From Pseudonocardia autotrophica (lineage in GTDB: Bacteria; Actinomycetota; Actinomycetes; Mycobacteriales; Pseudonocardiaceae), in the NCBI RefSeq assembly GCF_003945385.1, contig NZ_AP018920.1, positions 558,001 through 622,000 of the forward strand: a stretch of 64,000 nt of DNA, read 5' to 3'. Under the pieces are notes generated by a model. That model made no database searches. It worked only from the letters and a program-made list of their open reading frames with translations, and had not been told where the DNA came from. Shown here piece by piece: positions 61,239-64,000 of this stretch; positions within the stretch are counted from its first letter, which is position 1, and every line of letters begins with the position of its first letter. The position numbers and the translations under genes are program-made.

Positions 61239-62351
61239 TCATCCGGCGGGCAGTCGCACCTCCACACGGAGCCCACCGCCCGCCCGCGGGGCGAGCCGCA
61301 GCTCGCCGTCGTGCGCCTCGGTGATGCTCCGGACGATCGCCAGTCCGAGGCCGACACCGGCGTGCTCGTCGCGGACCCGCTCGGTGCCGCGTCGGAAGGG
61401 TTCGGCCAGCGTGGCGGTCAGCTGCGGGGTCAGCTCCTGCCCGGTGTTCTCGACGGTGAACAGCGCCGAACCGGTGCAGGCTCCGATACCGACCCGGAGC
61501 GTCCCGCCCACCGGCACGTTGTGCACGATCGCGTTGTGCACCAAGTTCATCGCCAGCTGGCGTAGCAGCGCCGGCGAGCCGGTGGCAGACACGGCGTCGC
61601 CGGCGACCTCGACCTCGACCTCGATGTCGATGCCGCGCCGTTCGGCGAGGGGCAGCAACGTCTCGACCGCGTCCTCGGCGACGAGAGACAGGTCGACCCG
61701 CTCGCGGGTGAAAGCCCGCCCGTCGGCACGGCTGAGCAGCAGCAGAGCCTCGGTGAGCTCGATCGCCCGGGTGTTGGCGGCCAGCAGACGGTCGAGGAGC
61801 TCGTCGTGGTCGTGGTCGTGGTCGTGGTCGGGATCGGCGCGGGCCACGTCGAGCAACGCCTGCGTGATCGCCAAGGGGGTGCGCAGCTCGTGCGAGGCGT
61901 TCGCGGCGAACCGGCGCTGCTCGGCGACGTGCGCCTCCAAGCGCGCCAGCATGGCGTCGAAGGCATCGGCGAGCTCGTGGAACTCGTCGTCGCGACCGGT
62001 CAGCTCGATCCGGTGGGTGAGCGATCCGCCGGCGGCCACCCGGGTGGCCTCGGCGATCGGGGTCAGCGGGGCGAGCATGCGGCCGGCCAGGAACCATCCG
62101 CCGACCAGCCCGAGAACGAGCAGGAAGGCGAGGATCAGCGCGGCCGCCGGGCTGAACACGACCGGTCCGAAGTTCGTGTGGTCGAAGATCCGCGGGACGT
62201 TGGTGAGGTCCGGGACGAGGGACCCGACGGACGCCTCGCGCGGGAGGAGGAACAGCCAGACGGCGCCGAGCAGGGTGCAGGTGAGCAGCAGGAACCCGGC
62301 GTAGCTGAGGGTGAGCTTGAGCCGGACGCTCATACCGGGCCTGCGGGTCAC
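61239..62351 (-). CDS. Two-component sensor histidine kinase
   Basis: A 370-residue kinase: membrane helix (LSYAGFLLLTCTLLGAVWLF), a short ~50-residue extracytoplasmic loop, second helix (AALILAFLLVLGLVGGWFLAG), HAMP, H-box NASHELRTPLA, N-box NLVHNAIVHN and G-box GVGLGLAIVRS. Between the two helices of the dimerisation domain is an Asp-His repeat (DPDHDHDHDHDE) encoded by a hexanucleotide tandem repeat. I chose GTG 62351, with AGGGAGGGAG just upstream; GTG 62366 overlaps the regulator's stop. It phosphorylates the adjacent response regulator. Confidence 0.92.
   Translation of the reverse strand: MTRRPGMSVRLKLTLSYAGFLLLTCTLLGAVWLFLLPREASVGSLVPDLTNVPRIFDHTNFGPVVFSPAAALILAFLLVLGLVGGWFLAGRMLAPLTPIAEATRVAAGGSLTHRIELTGRDDEFHELADAFDAMLARLEAHVAEQRRFAANASHELRTPLAITQALLDVARADPDHDHDHDHDELLDRLLAANTRAIELTEALLLLSRADGRAFTRERVDLSLVAEDAVETLLPLAERRGIDIEVEVEVAGDAVSATGSPALLRQLAMNLVHNAIVHNVPVGGTLRVGIGACTGSALFTVENTGQELTPQLTATLAEPFRRGTERVRDEHAGVGLGLAIVRSITEAHDGELRLAPRAGGGLRVEVRLPAG
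61806..61829. repeat. Hexanucleotide tandem repeat in the histidine kinase
   Basis: Four perfect GTGGTC units (plus strand), encoding (Asp-His)4 in the kinase. Confidence 0.9.
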
Positions 62352-62362
62352 GGCTCCCTCCC

Positions 62363-63028
62363 TCACACCGGGATGTCGATGCGGTAGCCGGCCCCGGCCA
62401 CCGTCGCGATGATCCCGGGTTCACCCAGGCGTTTGCGCAGGGCCGACACGGTGATGCGGACGGCGTTGGTGAACGGGTCGGCGTTCTCGTCCCAGGCACG
62501 TTCGAGCAGCTCCTCGGCGCTGACGACACCGCCCTCGGCCGCTACGAGGACCTCCAGGACGGCGAACTGCTTGCGGGTGAGCGCGACGTAGCGGCCGTCC
62601 CGGTGGACCTCGCGGCGGAACGGGTCCAGCCGCAGGCCGGCGATCTCGCGCACCGGAGGCCTGGCGTGCGCCCGCCTGCGGTCCAGCGCCCGGAGCCGCA
62701 GCACGAGCTCGCGCAGTGCGAACGGCTTGGTGAGGTAGTCGTCGGCGCCCAGCTCGAAACCTGCGGCCTTGTCGTCGAGCCGGTCGGCCGCGGTGAGCAT
62801 GAGGATCGGCATGCCGCTGTCGGACGCGACGATATGGGCCGCGATCTCGTCGCCGGTCGGCCCGGGGACGTCCCGATCGAGGACCGCGATCTCGTAGGCG
62901 TTGACCGCGAGCAGCTCCAGCGCCGTGTCGCCGTCGCCGGCGATGTCGGCGGCGATGGCCTCCCGGCGCAGGCCGTCGCGGATGGCCTCGGCCAGGTGGA
63001 GCTCGTCCTCGACGATCAGCACGCGCAC
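62363..63028 (-). CDS. OmpR/PhoB-family response regulator
   Basis: A 221-residue regulator: receiver domain with phospho-acceptor Asp in IAVLDRDVPG, Thr in LMLTAAD and Lys in LTKPFAL; C-terminal winged helix with LTRKQFAVLEVLVAAEGGVVSAEELLERAWDENADPFTNAVRITVSALRKRLGEPGII. First gene of the pair with the kinase. The divergent VanY-like gene starts 91 bp away and is a candidate target, as vanY-type genes often adjoin such systems. Confidence 0.94.
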   Translation of the reverse strand: MRVLIVEDELHLAEAIRDGLRREAIAADIAGDGDTALELLAVNAYEIAVLDRDVPGPTGDEIAAHIVASDSGMPILMLTAADRLDDKAAGFELGADDYLTKPFALRELVLRLRALDRRRAHARPPVREIAGLRLDPFRREVHRDGRYVALTRKQFAVLEVLVAAEGGVVSAEELLERAWDENADPFTNAVRITVSALRKRLGEPGIIATVAGAGYRIDIPV

Positions 63029-63118
63029 AGTTCCCAGAGGTTACGAGCCGCGACCTGTCGTCGGCGTATCGATTTCCGGAGACGGTGCGGCAACACCGGG
63101 CTGCCTTGACTGCGCGTC

Positions 63119-63765
63119 ATGACCCAGCACTCACCGGTTCGCCCGATCCTGGCACTCGTCGCCGTCACAGCGCTCTGCGCCCTCGGCATCGGGGTGACGA
63201 CGGCCCCGTCGCCCGCCTCCTCCGCCGCATCCGGGGCCCGCTGGTGGGAGGGCAGCCTGGACCGGCCGCCCCCACACGGCGACAGCTCCGCCGTCGGCCC
63301 CCGGCTCGGCGCGCTCGGTACGGATGACGGTGCCGTCCCGGACGGCACCACGGTCGACGACGACGTCCCGGCCGTCACCCGCCTCGATCCGGATCTGCGC
63401 GAGGCGCTGCGGGAAGCGACGGACGACGCGGCCGGCGACGGGATCACCGTGTACGTCACCAGCGGCTGGCGGGCACCGGCATTCCAGGGGCAGCTGTTGC
63501 GCGACGCCGTCGCGCAGCACGGCTCGCAGCGGGAAGCGCCCGCTGGGTCGCCACCGCTGACACCTCACAGCACGTGTCCGGCAACGCCGTCGACATCGGA
63601 CACCCCGATGCTGCGTCATGGCTGTCGCGCCACGGCGCCGACCACGGGCTGTGCCGGATCTACGACAACGAGCCGTGGCACTTCGAACTCCGCCCCGACG
63701 CCGTCGACGACGGTTGCCCGGCCCGGTACGCCGACCCGACCCACGACCCGAGGATGCAGCGGTGA
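63119..63765 (+). pseudogene. M15 D-Ala-D-Ala carboxypeptidase (VanY-like), frameshifted
   Basis: An exported peptidase: signal peptide (ILALVAVTALCALGIGVTTAPS), spacer, then VTRLDPDLREALREATDDA and ITVYVTSGWRAPAFQGQLLRDAVAQHGS. Near 63538 one base is missing (GC-rich run); the next frame gives RWVATADTSQHVSGNAVDIGHPDAASWL and IYDNEPWHFEL. The zinc ligands of the M15B family (His and Asp in SQHVSGNAVDIG, His in PWHFE) all lie after the shift. If the shift is real the enzyme is dead. Confidence 0.85.
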
Positions 63766-64000
63766 CAGACCGGCCCGGACGTCGGCGCGGGACACCTGGG
63801 GGCGACGCCCGGAGAGCGCGGACCGCTCATCAGAACCGTGGATCCCGGCCCTTTCTGCGGTGTCCGGGATGGCGGATTGCGCCGGCTGCGCGATCTCGGG
63901 TGGGCCGGGACGGTCTGTCCCGCGACCTTCGTCCGAATCGGCGAACACGTCGTGTTCGCGCAGAATCTCGGAAGCCCCGGCTCGGCTTCCTCAGGGCCGG
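63766..64000. other. Non-coding end of the window with two inverted repeats
   Basis: GCGAACACG-T-CGTGTTCGC at 63941-63959 is a perfect inverted repeat (operator-like); GGAAGCC/GGCTTCC at 63970-63990 is a weaker hairpin. No gene supported. Confidence 0.5.

Noticed and set aside
61806..61829. CRISPR or regulatory iteron
   Set aside because: Short 6-bp units within a coding frame; no spacers. No CRISPR array was seen anywhere in the window.
63941..63959. LexA box
   Set aside because: The actinobacterial LexA site has GAAC and GTTC separated by four bases; here the spacing is seven.

Overview
The window is 64 kb of very GC-rich DNA with an actinobacterial gene repertoire: an NDMA-type (mycofactocin-class) alcohol dehydrogenase, a mycofactocin-coupled SDR, an F420-type LLM oxidoreductase, an ACR3/ArsC arsenic system of actinobacterial type and DUF6153/DUF305 proteins. 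Pseudonocardia or a close relative is my best guess from the style of the integrase, IS and nuo genes; this is inference, since no rRNA or housekeeping marker is present. The density of transposases, the integrase remnant and the broken genes suggest accessory DNA (genomic island or large plasmid).

Layout. (1) 1-7.3 kb: the end of an IS1634-type transposase abuts a 5'-truncated nuoH, followed by nuoJKLMN, the membrane arm of a partial complex I without nuoI. nuoH, K, L and apparently N carry frame breaks. (2) 7.3-14.2 kb: a copper/metal-flavoured set (DUF6153, DUF305 lipoprotein, a double palindrome resembling CsoR operators, an Asp-box lipoprotein), a frame-broken MFS gene, a Cds1/cysteine-synthase-like PLP enzyme, a His-rich exported protein and an L,D-transpeptidase. 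(3) 14.2-25 kb: an arsenic island bracketed by two diverged copies of a divergent thioredoxin-like/DinB pair. It holds arsR-acr3-arsC, an unknown gene, then FMO-MFS-arsM diverging from an arsR-arsN fusion plus arsO across three identical-architecture operators. (4) 25-27.7 kb: remnant of an integrative element: two unknown genes, the 3' half of a tRNA-Lys gene (att site) and a truncated, frameshifted tyrosine integrase. (5) 27.9-45.5 kb: a catabolic cluster of hydantoinase A/B with a small zinc ribbon, HpcH/HpaI aldolase, AMACR-like CoA enzyme, MHS transporter, HAPMO-like Baeyer-Villiger monooxygenase, CoA ligase, SDR, TetR, NDMA-ADH, EthD protein, ALDH (split by an IS) and LLM oxidoreductase. 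Five copies of a 16-bp imperfect palindrome lie in front of its transcription units and define a probable TetR regulon. (6) 45.5-64 kb: IS3 and IS256 elements, then a decaying accessory stretch (XRE regulator, vWA protein, saccharopine-dehydrogenase-like, GlxA regulator, nitroreductase, SDR, DUF6506, XRE-cupin, dienelactone hydrolase, IS-split alpha/beta hydrolase, glyoxalase, ParB-like protein, two-component system, VanY-like peptidase). Many of these carry single stop codons or frameshifts.

How it fits together. The arsenic genes form two regulons with matching operator geometry, (A/T)TCGA-N6-TCGA(A/T): inorganic As(V) reduction and As(III) extrusion on one side; methylation, flavoprotein and N-acetylation functions suited to organoarsenicals on the other. 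The catabolic cluster looks like a pathway that oxidises an alcohol or ketone, with CoA activation and acyl-CoA processing; the substrate is not evident. Broken genes concentrate at 1-12 kb and 45-64 kb, while large genes between 15 and 42 kb are nearly all intact, which argues against uniform sequencing error as the only cause.
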